A stretch of DNA of 36,640 nt, taken from the NCBI RefSeq assembly GCF_030646015.1, contig NZ_JAUSLT010000083.1:1-36640 (forward strand), read 5' to 3'. The notes under the pieces are model-generated. The model worked only from the letters and a program-made list of their open reading frames with translations, did not search any database and was not told where the DNA came from. This document shows positions 17,557 through 25,407 of the stretch, piece by piece; the stretch's first letter is position 1, and the number at the start of each line of letters is the position of its first letter. This DNA is from Bradyrhizobium sp. GTDB lineage: Bacteria > Pseudomonadota > Alphaproteobacteria > Rhizobiales > Xanthobacteraceae. A program made the translations under genes and the position numbers.

Positions 17557-18174
17557 TCAGCGCGAATAGAATTCGACGATCAGATGCGGCTCCATCTGCA
17601 CCGCGAACGGCACGTCGGACAGATGCGGGATGCGGGCGAACTTCGCCGTGAACTTGCCGTGATCGACTTCGAGGAAGTCCGGCACGTCGCGCTCGCCGAG
17701 CTGGCTGGCTTCGATCACCACGGCGAGCTGCTTCGAGCTTTCCTTGATTTCGATGAGGTCGCCGACCTTGACCTTGTAGCTCGCGATGTTGACGCGGCGG
17801 CCGTTGACCTTGATGTGGCCGTGATTGATGAACTGGCGCGCGGCGAACATGGTGGCGACGAACTTGGCGCGATAGACAACGGTATCGAGGCGGCGCTCCA
17901 AGAGGCCGATCAGGTTTTCACCGGTGTCGCCCTTCATGCGGCCGGCTTCGACATAGATGCCGTGAAACTGGCGCTCGGAAATGTTGGCGTAGTAACCCTT
18001 CAGCTTCTGCTTGGCGCGCAGCTGCACGCCGAAGTCGGAGAGCTTGCCCTTGCGGCGCTGGCCGTGCTGGCCGGGGCCGTATTCGCGGCGGTTGACGGGG
18101 CTCTTCGGGCGGCCCCAGATGTTCTGGCCCATACGGCGATCGATCTTGTATTTCGCCTCACTGCGCTTAGTCAT
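17557..18174 (-). CDS. rpsD: 30S ribosomal protein S4
   Basis: Small-subunit assembly protein that binds 16S rRNA early. 205 residues, the usual length. It starts [20 protein letters not shown] and contains the S4 RNA-binding domain [20 protein letters not shown] through [20 protein letters not shown]. The C-terminus is the typical [16 protein letters not shown] lies 6 bases upstream of the ATG at 18174, which fixes the start; the frame continues upstream to 18282 without support. It is monocistronic here, outside the large ribosomal protein operons, and ends in a strong terminator. Confidence 0.98.
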   Translation of the reverse strand: MTKRSEAKYKIDRRMGQNIWGRPKSPVNRREYGPGQHGQRRKGKLSDFGVQLRAKQKLKGYYANISERQFHGIYVEAGRMKGDTGENLIGLLERRLDTVVYRAKFVATMFAARQFINHGHIKVNGRRVNIASYKVKVGDLIEIKESSKQLAVVIEASQLGERDVPDFLEVDHGKFTAKFARIPHLSDVPFAVQMEPHLIVEFYSR

Positions 18175-18298
18175 CGCGTCCTCTTTAAAGGTTTGAGTTT
18201 TGAGGAAACGCGCCCTCCTGTGCGCCGGGAATTTCCCGGTGCCGACAGGCCCACCCCCTAAAGCTTGAAAGGGACGGGCCACGGGTCGCGAAACGCAA

Positions 18299-18320
18299 CG
18301 CGGGCCGAAAACGGCCCGCG
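18299..18320 (-). terminator. GC-rich hairpin downstream of the E2-like acyltransferase gene
   Basis: CGCGGGCCG (18299-18307) and CGGCCCGCG (18312-18320) form a perfect nine-pair stem with an AAAA loop on the plus strand. On the minus strand it lies about 100 bases past the stop of the acyltransferase gene and 125 bases before rpsD. The bases after it are only modestly T-rich (TTGCGTTTCG), so termination is likely but not certain; it could instead be part of the rpsD leader. Confidence 0.45.
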
Positions 18321-18415
18321 AGCAGGCGGTTTCTAGGGAGAATCCGCTGCTATGTCAATGAAAAGACCGTCGTTCCGCAGCCTCTGAAACCGTCATTCCG
18401 GGGCTTTTTCGGCCC

Positions 18416-19195
18416 TCAGGTCGCAACCGCCCGGACCGGCTTTGGCTCCGTCTGCTGCCTTTGGCCGCGTAATTCGGCCGCGATCTCGCTGTTCAGCACT
18501 TGTTCCAGCCGGGTCAGGGCCTTGGCGATCAGGGCGGCGTCGGTGATCCGGTGATCCCAGCGGATCACCACGTCGATGGTCTGGTCCGGCGCCACCACGC
18601 CGTAGCTGAGGATGAACGGCCCCGGGCTCAGCGCATGCAGCTCCCCGGCGCCGTAGGCGGCCACCGAGGTCACGCCGAAGCTGCCGAACCAGTTGGCGCG
18701 CTGGCGTCCGAAATTCAGGCCGATCAGCCACATCAGCCGGCGCAGCGGCAGCGGCAGCCGCGTCACCCGCAATATCTTTCGAAACGCCGGCACCTCGCCG
18801 ATCGGCGCATCCTTGGCCTGCCGGATCTGTGCATCGACCTCGGTCAGCGCCAGCATGTCTGCCGCGGGGACCTTTTGTGGCAGCACGCAATCCTGGCCGT
18901 CCTCGACGCGCGCAATCGCAACCATCGCGATGCTGCGCGGCAGTTCATAGAAACTCGGCCACGGCCATTTGGCATAGAGTGTGCGCAGCACCGGCTCGTC
19001 CTTCGCCACCAGCGCGAACGCCTTGACGAAGATCGCCGCCCAGCCGGGCGGCTTCGCCGCGAGCGCGCGGGCTTCCAGCAGTGGACGGATGTTGAGGGCG
19101 CGGGTCAGCGAAACGAAGGGCACGCCGATCGAGGCATGCATGAGGTCGGCGACGAGACGGCGCGGCATTGAGATTTTTCGAACCGTTCCGCGCAT
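18416..19195 (-). CDS. Stand-alone 2-oxoacid dehydrogenase E2-like acyltransferase domain protein
   Basis: About 259 residues resembling the CoA-dependent acyltransferase (catalytic) domain of E2 subunits, without the lipoyl or E1/E3-binding domains. The N-half has SMPRRLVADLMHASIGVPF, like the start of E2 catalytic domains. Near the C-end YGVVAPDQTIDVVIRWDHRI is followed by TDAALIAKALTRLEQVL, which corresponds to the E2 active-site D-H-R-x-x-D-G box with Ala in place of the Gly. The start at 19195 (MRGTVRK) has a weak GAG/GGAA upstream; 19219 and 19168 are alternatives. Its acyl substrate is unknown. It is a single gene between rpsD and the aldolase, with a Gln/Arg-rich C-terminal tail. Confidence 0.7.
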   Translation of the reverse strand: MRGTVRKISMPRRLVADLMHASIGVPFVSLTRALNIRPLLEARALAAKPPGWAAIFVKAFALVAKDEPVLRTLYAKWPWPSFYELPRSIAMVAIARVEDGQDCVLPQKVPAADMLALTEVDAQIRQAKDAPIGEVPAFRKILRVTRLPLPLRRLMWLIGLNFGRQRANWFGSFGVTSVAAYGAGELHALSPGPFILSYGVVAPDQTIDVVIRWDHRITDAALIAKALTRLEQVLNSEIAAELRGQRQQTEPKPVRAVAT

Positions 19196-19411
19196 CGTTC
19201 CACTCAAGTCCCGCAACATCAAACCGGGCGGCCGGATTGCCCCGTCCACCTGCACTTCATCTAGCACGAACCGACCGGCCTGACGCCAGCCTTTGCTGCA
19301 CGCCGTCCGGCGGGCCGCCGCCATATTTTATCACATCGCCTTGAATATGCTTGAATTTTGTCGCGGTCCGCCAAGGGGTATATTAAGGGCTACATTAGAA
19401 GCATCCGAGTC

Positions 19412-20191
19412 TCAGCGCCTGATGCCCTCAAAGCTCGCCGCGATGCCGCGCTGGAACAGCGACCAGTCGAAGCCGAGCGCCAGCGCGAGATAGCCGCGAT
19501 CGATCATCGCGTTGGCCTGTTCCGCGCTGCGCGCCACGCCGCCGATCGGCACGCCGCTGTTGAGGATGCCGGCCTCGGCGCGCCCGATCAGCGCCTGCAC
19601 CTCGGGATCGTCGATGCGACCGCGCTTGTTGATGGAGGTGGCGAGGTCGCCGGGGCCGATCACGGCGATGTCGATGCCGGGGGTCGCCATGATCTCGTCG
19701 ATGCGCTCGACCGCGTCGACATGTTCGATCGTGATCATGCAGATCATGTCGTCGTCGGCGGTCGCCATGTAGTCCGGCATCGAGACGCCCCAGCGGAACG
19801 GGGCATGGAACGGTCCCCACAGCCGGTCGCCGCGCGGCGGGTAGCGCACACTGCGCACGGCTTTTTCGGCATCCTCACGGCTGCAGATCATCGGAAAATT
19901 GATGCCGAGCGCGCCGATGTCCATCGGCGCTTTCGCCAGCCACGGCTCGTTGGCGGCAATCCGCGCCAGGGGAATGCATGGCGTGCCCGCGGTGGCCGTG
20001 ATCATCGCGTGCGCGGAGCCGAGATCGATCGGCCCGTGCTCGAGGTCGACGATGATCCAGTCGAGCCCGGAGCGGGCCATGATCTGCACGGTCTGGATCG
20101 AGGGAATGGTCGCAATCGCGCCGAATGTGGGACGCTTCTCCTGCCACAGTCTGCGGAGACGGTTCAGCGGTGCAGGCGCGGCTTGCGTCAA
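19412..20191 (-). CDS. HpcH/HpaI aldolase/citrate lyase family protein
   Basis: Class II pyruvate-type aldolase of 259 residues, related to 4-hydroxy-2-oxoheptanedioate and 2-keto-3-deoxy sugar acid aldolases. DWIIVDLEHGPIDL matches the family's DxEH region, MITIEHVDAVERIDEI supplies the metal-binding Glu and GIDIAVIGPGDLATS the metal-binding Asp. WGPFHAPFRWG takes the place of the substrate loop that is often Arg/Gly-rich. The start is a TTG at 20191 (TTGACGCAAGCC), with GGAGC seven bases upstream; no ATG lies before the conserved core. It is a single gene downstream of murI. The natural substrate cannot be read. Confidence 0.88.
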   Translation of the reverse strand: MTQAAPAPLNRLRRLWQEKRPTFGAIATIPSIQTVQIMARSGLDWIIVDLEHGPIDLGSAHAMITATAGTPCIPLARIAANEPWLAKAPMDIGALGINFPMICSREDAEKAVRSVRYPPRGDRLWGPFHAPFRWGVSMPDYMATADDDMICMITIEHVDAVERIDEIMATPGIDIAVIGPGDLATSINKRGRIDDPEVQALIGRAEAGILNSGVPIGGVARSAEQANAMIDRGYLALALGFDWSLFQRGIAASFEGIRR

Positions 20192-20274
20192 ATTCGAAGC
20201 TCCATGGGACTGGCGTGGATCGGGGCTTCGAAAAGCTAGCAGCGCGGCATGACTCCGAAAAGTTCAATATGCGC

Positions 20275-21072
20275 TCACGCCGGGACCCGGCCGCCGAAGA
20301 ACGGCATCAGGGCCTGGCTCAGCGTATGCGGGCGTTTCGAGGTGAAGATCATTTCGGCACCGGCATGGTCGGCCTCGCTGCCGGGGGGGCCGAGCAAATC
20401 CGAAACCCGCCGCGCAATCGCGGGCGCGGGATCGATCCAGTCCACCGGCCACGGCGCCAGCCGGACCAGCCGATCCATCAACAGGGGATAATGGGTGCAC
20501 GCCAGCACGACGGTGTCGGTTCGATGCGGATCGCTTTCGCCGTGGCCGATGAAACAGGGCGCGAGTTCGGCCGAGATCGCGCCGTCGCTGATCGCGTCGC
20601 CGCTCAATGCCGCTTCCGCCAGCGAGGCGAGATCCGCCGAACCGACCAGCGTCACGTCGCAGCCTTGTGAGAAATCCCGGATCAACGCCCTGGTGTATTC
20701 GCGCTTGACGGTGCCCTTGGTGCCCAGCACCGACACCCGCTTGGTCCTGGAACTGGCGCAGGCCGGCTTGATCGCGGGCACCGTTCCGACGAACGGGACT
20801 TTGTACTGCTCGCGCAGATACGACATCACCAGCGTGGACGCGGTGTTGCAGGCGATCACGACCAGGTCGGGCCTATGTGCCGCGATCAATTCGCCGATCA
20901 GCGGCACCACGCGCGCGATGATCTCGTCCTCGCCATGGTGGCCGTAGGGAAAGAAGGCATCGTCGGCGACATAGGCATAATGCGCGTCGGGCCGTGCCCT
21001 GACGATCTCACGCAATACCGTGAGGCCGCCAAGGCCGGAATCGAAAACCAGAATCGTCGGAGGTGCTGTCAC
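20275..21072 (-). CDS. murI: Glutamate racemase
   Basis: Cofactor-independent racemase making D-glutamate for peptidoglycan. 265 residues. The two catalytic cysteines are seen in VVIACNTASTLVM and VVLACTHYPLLMDRL, the N-terminal FDSGLGGLTVL holds the catalytic Asp/Ser, and VADDAFFPYGHHGE matches the family's D-x-x-x-F/x-P-Y-G substrate loop. The start is the GTG at 21072 (GTGACAGCACCT); no strong binding site is seen and no better start exists upstream of the core. A good promoter lies about 150 bases upstream in an AT-rich stretch, implying a long leader. Confidence 0.96.
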   Translation of the reverse strand: MTAPPTILVFDSGLGGLTVLREIVRARPDAHYAYVADDAFFPYGHHGEDEIIARVVPLIGELIAAHRPDLVVIACNTASTLVMSYLREQYKVPFVGTVPAIKPACASSRTKRVSVLGTKGTVKREYTRALIRDFSQGCDVTLVGSADLASLAEAALSGDAISDGAISAELAPCFIGHGESDPHRTDTVVLACTHYPLLMDRLVRLAPWPVDWIDPAPAIARRVSDLLGPPGSEADHAGAEMIFTSKRPHTLSQALMPFFGGRVPA

Positions 21073-21225
21073 GCCGGGAGCCTAGCCGATCTCGCCTTAT
21101 CATTCAGTTGTTATGACGTCTGATGGCACCGCGGAGAGTCGACGCGGATCGATCCGGTTCTCGCTCGCGGCCAAAATATTGAAAACAACCCGATGCACAG
21201 TAACGGGCTTGTTGATAATATGAAT

Positions 21226-21254
21226 ATAATATAGCAATAACAATGGCTTGTTAA
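21226..21254 (-). promoter_or_regulatory. Probable murI promoter in AT-rich island
   Basis: Read on the minus strand, TTAACA (21254-21249) and TATTAT (21231-21226) are separated by exactly 17 bases and each differs from the sigma-70 consensus at one position. The surrounding ~100 bases (about 21170-21270) are far more AT-rich than anything else in the window. A transcript would start near 21219 and have a leader of about 147 bases before the murI GTG. The 252-base gap 21073-21324 otherwise holds no gene. Confidence 0.5.
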
Positions 21255-21324
21255 GTGGTAATTAGGAACCGGTCGCGTTACGAGAGCCATTGCCAGAACG
21301 CTGCTCCGGCGGATTGCCCCGTGG

Positions 21325-21864
21325 TTATACCGGCTGCAGCGGCCGGTGCGGTTCTGCCGGCAGTTCGACGCGGATCGCGTCGCCCGGCCGCACATCGCCC
21401 TCCGATATCACGATGCTCATGACGCCGGCCTTGCGGACGAGATTGCCTTGGGCGTCCCGGTCCAGCGTCGCCGCCATCAGGCCATTCTGGAAATCGTCGA
21501 TCTGGATGCAGGGATTGCGCAGCCCGGTGATCTCGACCACCGCGCTTGTCCCCAGATGCAGCCGCGTGCCGGATGGCAGCGCCAGCAGATCGATGCCATC
21601 AGTGGTGATGTTCTCGCCGAGGTCGGCCGGCTGCACGACAAAACCTTTCGCGCGCAATTCCTCGAACAGTTCGGCGTGGATCAGGTGCACCTGGCGCAGA
21701 TTGGGCTGGGTCGGATCGCGGCGGACGCGGGAGCGGTGCTTGACCGTCTCGCCCATATGGGCGTCGCCATCGACGCCCAATCCCGTGAGCAGGCGAATGC
21801 TTAAAGCAGGCGTCTTGCTGAAGTGATGGCCGCTGCGGGCGCTGACGGAAAGGACGCTGCCCAT
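21325..21864 (-). CDS. MOSC domain protein
   Basis: A 179-residue protein that is essentially a single MOSC domain, the beta-strand-rich fold at the C-terminus of molybdenum cofactor sulfurases, also found in YiiM-type proteins that act on N-hydroxylated compounds. Visible features are LTGLGVDGDAHMG, VQPADLGENITTDGIDLL, and ITGLRNPCIQIDDFQNGLM with the conserved Cys of MOSC domains. The start at 21864 (MGSVLSVSAR) follows GGGACGGAATC; the open frame extends to 21963 inside purB but without support. It begins 13 bases after purB ends on the same strand, so both are probably on one transcript. No molybdoenzyme gene is nearby. Confidence 0.87.
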   Translation of the reverse strand: MGSVLSVSARSGHHFSKTPALSIRLLTGLGVDGDAHMGETVKHRSRVRRDPTQPNLRQVHLIHAELFEELRAKGFVVQPADLGENITTDGIDLLALPSGTRLHLGTSAVVEITGLRNPCIQIDDFQNGLMAATLDRDAQGNLVRKAGVMSIVISEGDVRPGDAIRVELPAEPHRPLQPV

Positions 21865-21877
21865 GATTCCGTCCCGA

Positions 21878-23185
21878 TCAGCTTTCGCCGAATACCCGCC
21901 TGAAGATCGTATCGACATGCTTGAAGTGATAGCCGAGGTCGAACTGCTCGGAGATCTCGGCATCGCTGAGATATTTCTTCAGCTCGGCGTCCTTCTTCAG
22001 CAGCGTCTCGAAGTCGCCTTCGCCGCGCCACACCGGCATCGCGTTGCGTTGCACGAGGCGATAGGAATCCTCGCGCGAACAGCCTTTTTGCGTGAGCGCC
22101 GTCAGCAGCCGCTGCGAATGAATCAAGCCGCCGAGACGGTCGAGATTCTTCTGCATATTCTCCGGATAAATCACCAGCTTCTCGATCAGGCCGGCCAGCC
22201 GGTTCAGCGCGAAATCCAGCGTGACCGTGGCGTCGGGCGCGAGCATGCGTTCGGCCGAGGAGTGCGAGATATCGCGCTCGTGCCACAGCACGACGTTCTC
22301 CATCGCCGGCGTCACATAGGCGCGCACCATCCGCGACAGACCCGTGAGGTTTTCCGTCAGCACCGGGTTGCGCTTGTGCGGCATCGAGGAGGAGCCCTTC
22401 TGGCCCTCGGAGAAGAATTCCTCGGCTTCCAGCACCTCGGTGCGTTGCAGATGCCGGATCTCGGTGGCGAGGCGTTCGACCGACGAGGCGATCACGCCGA
22501 GCGTCGCAAAATACATGGCGTGGCGGTCGCGCGGGATGATCTGCGTCGAGATCGGCTCGACCGCGAGCCCCATCGCCTTGGCGACGTGCTCCTCGACCCT
22601 CGGATCGATATGCGCGAACGTTCCGACCGACCCCGAGATCGCGCAGGTCGCGACTTCCTTGCGCGCGGCGACCAGCCGCGCGCGGGCGCGCGAAAATTCG
22701 GCATAGGCGACAGCGAGCTTCAGCCCGAACGTGATGGGTTCGGCGTGGATGGCGTGGGAGCGGCCGATGGTCGGCGTCATCTTGTGCTCGAAGGCGCGCT
22801 TCTTGAGCGCCGCCAGCACCTTGTCGACGTCGGCGATCAGGAAATCCGCCGCGCGGGTGAGCTGGACGTTGAAACAAGTGTCGAGCACGTCGGACGAGGT
22901 CATGCCCTGGTGCACGAAGCGCGATTCCGGGCCGACGAATTCGGCGAGGTGGGTGAGGAAGGCGATGACGTCGTGCTTGACCTCGCGTTCGATCTCGTCG
23001 ATCCGCGCGACATCGAACTGGGCGTCCTTGCCCCTGGCCCAGATGGTTTTGGCAGCCTCTTTCGGGATCACGCCGAGTTCGGCCTGGGCATCCGCGGCAT
23101 GCGCCTCGATCTCGAACCAGATCTTGAAACGGGTTAGCGGCTCCCAGATGGCGGCCATTTCCGGGCGGGTATAGCGGGGGATCAT
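21878..23185 (-). CDS. purB: Adenylosuccinate lyase
   Basis: Cytoplasmic lyase acting twice in purine biosynthesis (SAICAR to AICAR, adenylosuccinate to AMP). 435 residues, the usual size. The fumarase/aspartase superfamily signature is SSSMPHKRNPVLTENL. Other blocks are FVHQGMTSSDVLDTCFN and TIGRSHAIHAEPITFG with catalytic His. The start MIPRYTRPEM at 23185 is the family's normal N-terminus and has GGAG six bases upstream; the frame remains open to 23338 without meaning. A MOSC gene follows at 13 bases. The 284 bases upstream to the 33-codon gene hold only a palindrome. Confidence 0.98.
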   Translation of the reverse strand: MIPRYTRPEMAAIWEPLTRFKIWFEIEAHAADAQAELGVIPKEAAKTIWARGKDAQFDVARIDEIEREVKHDVIAFLTHLAEFVGPESRFVHQGMTSSDVLDTCFNVQLTRAADFLIADVDKVLAALKKRAFEHKMTPTIGRSHAIHAEPITFGLKLAVAYAEFSRARARLVAARKEVATCAISGSVGTFAHIDPRVEEHVAKAMGLAVEPISTQIIPRDRHAMYFATLGVIASSVERLATEIRHLQRTEVLEAEEFFSEGQKGSSSMPHKRNPVLTENLTGLSRMVRAYVTPAMENVVLWHERDISHSSAERMLAPDATVTLDFALNRLAGLIEKLVIYPENMQKNLDRLGGLIHSQRLLTALTQKGCSREDSYRLVQRNAMPVWRGEGDFETLLKKDAELKKYLSDAEISEQFDLGYHFKHVDTIFRRVFGES

Positions 23186-23349
23186 CGAGGACTCCGGGCG
23201 AGCAAAGCGGGGATCGCGTGCGACTCCCGGCCGATTGTTTTTACGCCGCGCTTTAGCAGAGCCGCCCCGGTGAGACAAACCTCGGCCCGGCCGGATGTGT
23301 GAGACCGCAGCGGGGCAGCCGGCGTCGTTCTCGATCACGAAATATTGAT

Positions 23350-23371
23350 TGACAGATATTGTAATCTGTCA
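23350..23371. promoter_or_regulatory. Perfect palindrome, candidate TetR operator overlapping TTGACA
   Basis: TGACAGAT (23350-23357) and ATCTGTCA (23364-23371) are perfect inverted repeats with a 6-base spacer. The left arm overlaps a TTGACA hexamer at 23349-23354 that would be an ideal -35 box, though no convincing -10 is seen 16-18 bases on. It lies 98 bases before the 33-codon gene, 254 bases before the TetR gene, and about 165 bases upstream of the divergent purB start. Size and position suit a TetR-family operator; binding is inference. Confidence 0.6.
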
Positions 23372-23469
23372 GCGAGATAGGCTATATCGCTCGTGACGCC
23401 AATTCCGGGCGTCACCTTGGTCCGCCGGCCGATCGACCGCGGACCATCGGACTTGCAGAGGACTTCGCC

Positions 23470-23571
23470 ATGACGATCGAGATCTTTGATTTTTTCCAAA
23501 ACATCCAACGCTGGCTCGACGCCCAGGTTGCCCGCCATCTTGAAGCGCAGGCCAGCCGTTTAGCCCGTTAA
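23470..23571 (+). CDS. Small protein, 33 residues
   Basis: A short frame beginning MTIEIFDFFQNIQRWLDAQV and ending in HLEAQASRLAR before TAA. AGAGGA lies 7 bases before the ATG, as good a ribosome binding site as any in the window. The peptide could form one amphipathic helix: aromatic and aliphatic residues at the N-half, Arg/Glu/Gln and Ala in the C-half. It has no signal peptide and no recognisable family. It sits between the palindrome and the TetR gene on the same strand, so it is likely cotranscribed with the regulator, with a hairpin between them. Confidence 0.55.
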   Translation: MTIEIFDFFQNIQRWLDAQVARHLEAQASRLAR

Positions 23572-23575
23572 AACA

Positions 23576-23594
23576 GGGCGGCGAAAAGCCGCCC
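23576..23594 (+). other. Intercistronic hairpin between small gene and TetR gene
   Basis: GGGCGGC and GCCGCCC form a perfect seven-pair stem with a GAAAA loop, beginning 5 bases after the stop codon of the small gene. No T-run follows, so it is not a plain terminator. It may stabilise the upstream message or reduce read-through into the TetR gene. Confidence 0.5.
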
Positions 23595-23625
23595 GCCACA
23601 ACGACCGGAAGCAGACGGTGCGCGC

Positions 23626-24222
23626 ATGAACGAGAATGTAGTTCTGACCCCCGAGCGGATCCTCGAAGTCACCGAGGATGTGCTGCGCCGTTTCGGGCTG
23701 GCGAAAGCCACCGTGGTGGATGTCGCCCGCGCGCTCGATGTCAGCCATGGCAGCGTCTACCGGCATTTTCCGAGCAAGGCCTCGTTGCGCCAGGCCGTCG
23801 CCAAACGCTGGCTCGACCGCTTCAATGCGCCGCTGCAGAAGATCGTGGAAGGGCCCGGGCCGGCGCCGGCCCGGCTGGAGCGCTGGCTGCGCACGCTGTT
23901 CGCGGCCAAGCACAAGAAATTGTCCGACGACCCCGAGATGTTCGCGACCTATCTGGCGCTGGCGCAGGAAGCCTGTCAGGCGGTGAGTTCGCACAAGGAA
24001 TGCCTGTGCGACCAGGTCGAGAATATCCTGTCCGACGGCGTGAAGCAGGGCGCGTTCGAGATCGCCGACGTCAAGGCGACCTCGCGCGCGGTGTTCGACG
24101 CCACCATCCGTTTCCATCATCCCGCCCATGCCGAGGAATGGGGCGATCCGGCATTTGCCGCGCGGATCGACGCCGTGCTGGCGCTGCTGCTGAAGGGGCT
24201 TGAAGCACCGCGCAAGCGCTAA
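23626..24222 (+). CDS. TetR/AcrR family transcriptional regulator
   Basis: Predicted dimeric repressor of 198 residues. The N-terminal HTH is clear: ERILEVTEDVLRRFGLAKAT followed by VVDVARALDVSHGSVYRHFP (residues ~10-50), the classic TetR helix-turn-helix with S-H-G-S-V-Y-R-H-F. The C-terminal ligand domain, with LARWLRTLF-like helices and EACQAVSSHKECLCDQVENI, contains three cysteines, two of them in ECLC. Neighbours are the 33-codon gene upstream and a phosphodiester glycosidase-like gene downstream. The palindrome at 23350 is the obvious candidate binding site for autoregulation. The target gene is not certain. Confidence 0.9.
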   Translation: MNENVVLTPERILEVTEDVLRRFGLAKATVVDVARALDVSHGSVYRHFPSKASLRQAVAKRWLDRFNAPLQKIVEGPGPAPARLERWLRTLFAAKHKKLSDDPEMFATYLALAQEACQAVSSHKECLCDQVENILSDGVKQGAFEIADVKATSRAVFDATIRFHHPAHAEEWGDPAFAARIDAVLALLLKGLEAPRKR

Positions 24223-24322
24223 ATCATTTTTTCCTGCACGGCTCCTGCACATACCGAACACGAAACGGGTCCGTTTCGCCGTACGATCGCATCGAACATT
24301 CACGGTCGATGCAGGATTGATG

Positions 24323-25285
24323 ATGAAACGGGCTTTCGGGGCTGCCTGCGTTGCGCTGGTGGTCGTCATGCTTGGAGTCGCCGGAGGGATCTACTGGCAC
24401 GGCGGCACATATGGCTTCAACAAGATCTGGCGTCGAGGCATCAGCGTCTGGACCGCCTCAGGTCCCGACGATCCGCGTATCTCGCCATCGATGCAACTCG
24501 CGGTGACCGGCGCGATTCCCGAGGTCACGTCGGGCGACTTCAGTTGGCGTGAAATTCGTCCCGGATTTCAGGTAGGCGAACTCCCTGTGCTGGCCGGCGG
24601 GCGTGAGGCCGATCGTATCCTGCTCGCGAGGATCGATCCCGTCCGGTTTCGGTTCGCGGTGAAGACCCGGCCATCCGGCGACAAGGATTTGCAGGGATGG
24701 ATGAAACTGCTCGGCGCGGCGCTCGTTATCAACGGAAGCTATTTCTCGAAGCGCGGGACGCCCGACACGCCACTTCTCAGCGACGGTGTCCGGTCGGGAC
24801 CCGCGGCTTACGATGCCACCCACGGCGCATTCGTCGCTTCAGGATCGTCTGCTGGCGTGGAGGACCTCGCCACCAAGCACTGGAGCACCGCATTCGCAGG
24901 CACGGACAACGCAATGGTCTCTTATCCGATGTTGATCGGATCGGACGGCAACAGCCGGGTCAGGTCGTCGAACTGGCTGGCCAACCGCAGTTTCGTTGCA
25001 CAGGATGCCGACGGATATATCCTGCTCGGAACGACCCTGGATGGGTTCTTCTCGCTCAGCCGCCTGGCCGATTTTCTGCGTCGGGCACCGCTGAATCTCA
25101 AAAGCGCTCTCAACCTCGACGGCGGCCCGGTGGCGTGCCAGGGAATTTCGCTCGACGGGTTTGTACGTGACTACTGCGGAAAATATGACGTGAAAAATGT
25201 GGACGGACAATTCAGGTTGTTGGTCCCGTTGTTCGGCGAGCGGCGACCGCCAATGCCGATCGTACTCGCGGTATTTCCAAGATAG
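24323..25285 (+). CDS. Phosphodiester glycosidase (NAGPA/DUF2233) family protein
   Basis: Membrane-anchored or exported protein of 320 residues. An N-terminal hydrophobic segment (ACVALVVVMLGVAGGIYW, residues ~8-25) is a signal anchor. The domain is related to the enzyme uncovering mannose 6-phosphate (NAGPA) and to bacterial proteins acting on cell-wall sugar phosphodiesters. Signature blocks are ALVINGSYFSKRGTPDTPL (residues ~135-152) and ALNLDGGPVACQGISLDGF with the conserved D-G-G near the C-end. AGGA lies 6 bases before the ATG at 24323; an adjacent ATG at 24320 is equally in frame. It follows the TetR gene by 100 bases on the same strand. The substrate is unknown. Confidence 0.85.
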   Translation: MKRAFGAACVALVVVMLGVAGGIYWHGGTYGFNKIWRRGISVWTASGPDDPRISPSMQLAVTGAIPEVTSGDFSWREIRPGFQVGELPVLAGGREADRILLARIDPVRFRFAVKTRPSGDKDLQGWMKLLGAALVINGSYFSKRGTPDTPLLSDGVRSGPAAYDATHGAFVASGSSAGVEDLATKHWSTAFAGTDNAMVSYPMLIGSDGNSRVRSSNWLANRSFVAQDADGYILLGTTLDGFFSLSRLADFLRRAPLNLKSALNLDGGPVACQGISLDGFVRDYCGKYDVKNVDGQFRLLVPLFGERRPPMPIVLAVFPR

Positions 25286-25407
25286 TATCTCGCCCCGAAT
25301 TTCAGCCCGGTCCCGGCCGGCGCGATTGCGTGACACCGGCGCCGCAGTGTTTGATATCCATCAAGCCGGGCGCAGGCCCGGCCGGTATGGTGGACGCGGA
25401 GGAAATC

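Noticed and set aside
17527..18261. A 244-codon frame antisense to rpsD
   Set aside because: It lies entirely opposite the S4 gene and shows only Ala/Val/Asp-rich shadow sequence.
21111..21395. A 94-codon minus-strand frame through the AT-rich island
   Set aside because: It has no ribosome binding site, mixes unrelated compositions and overlaps the MOSC gene end; the promoter reading fits better.
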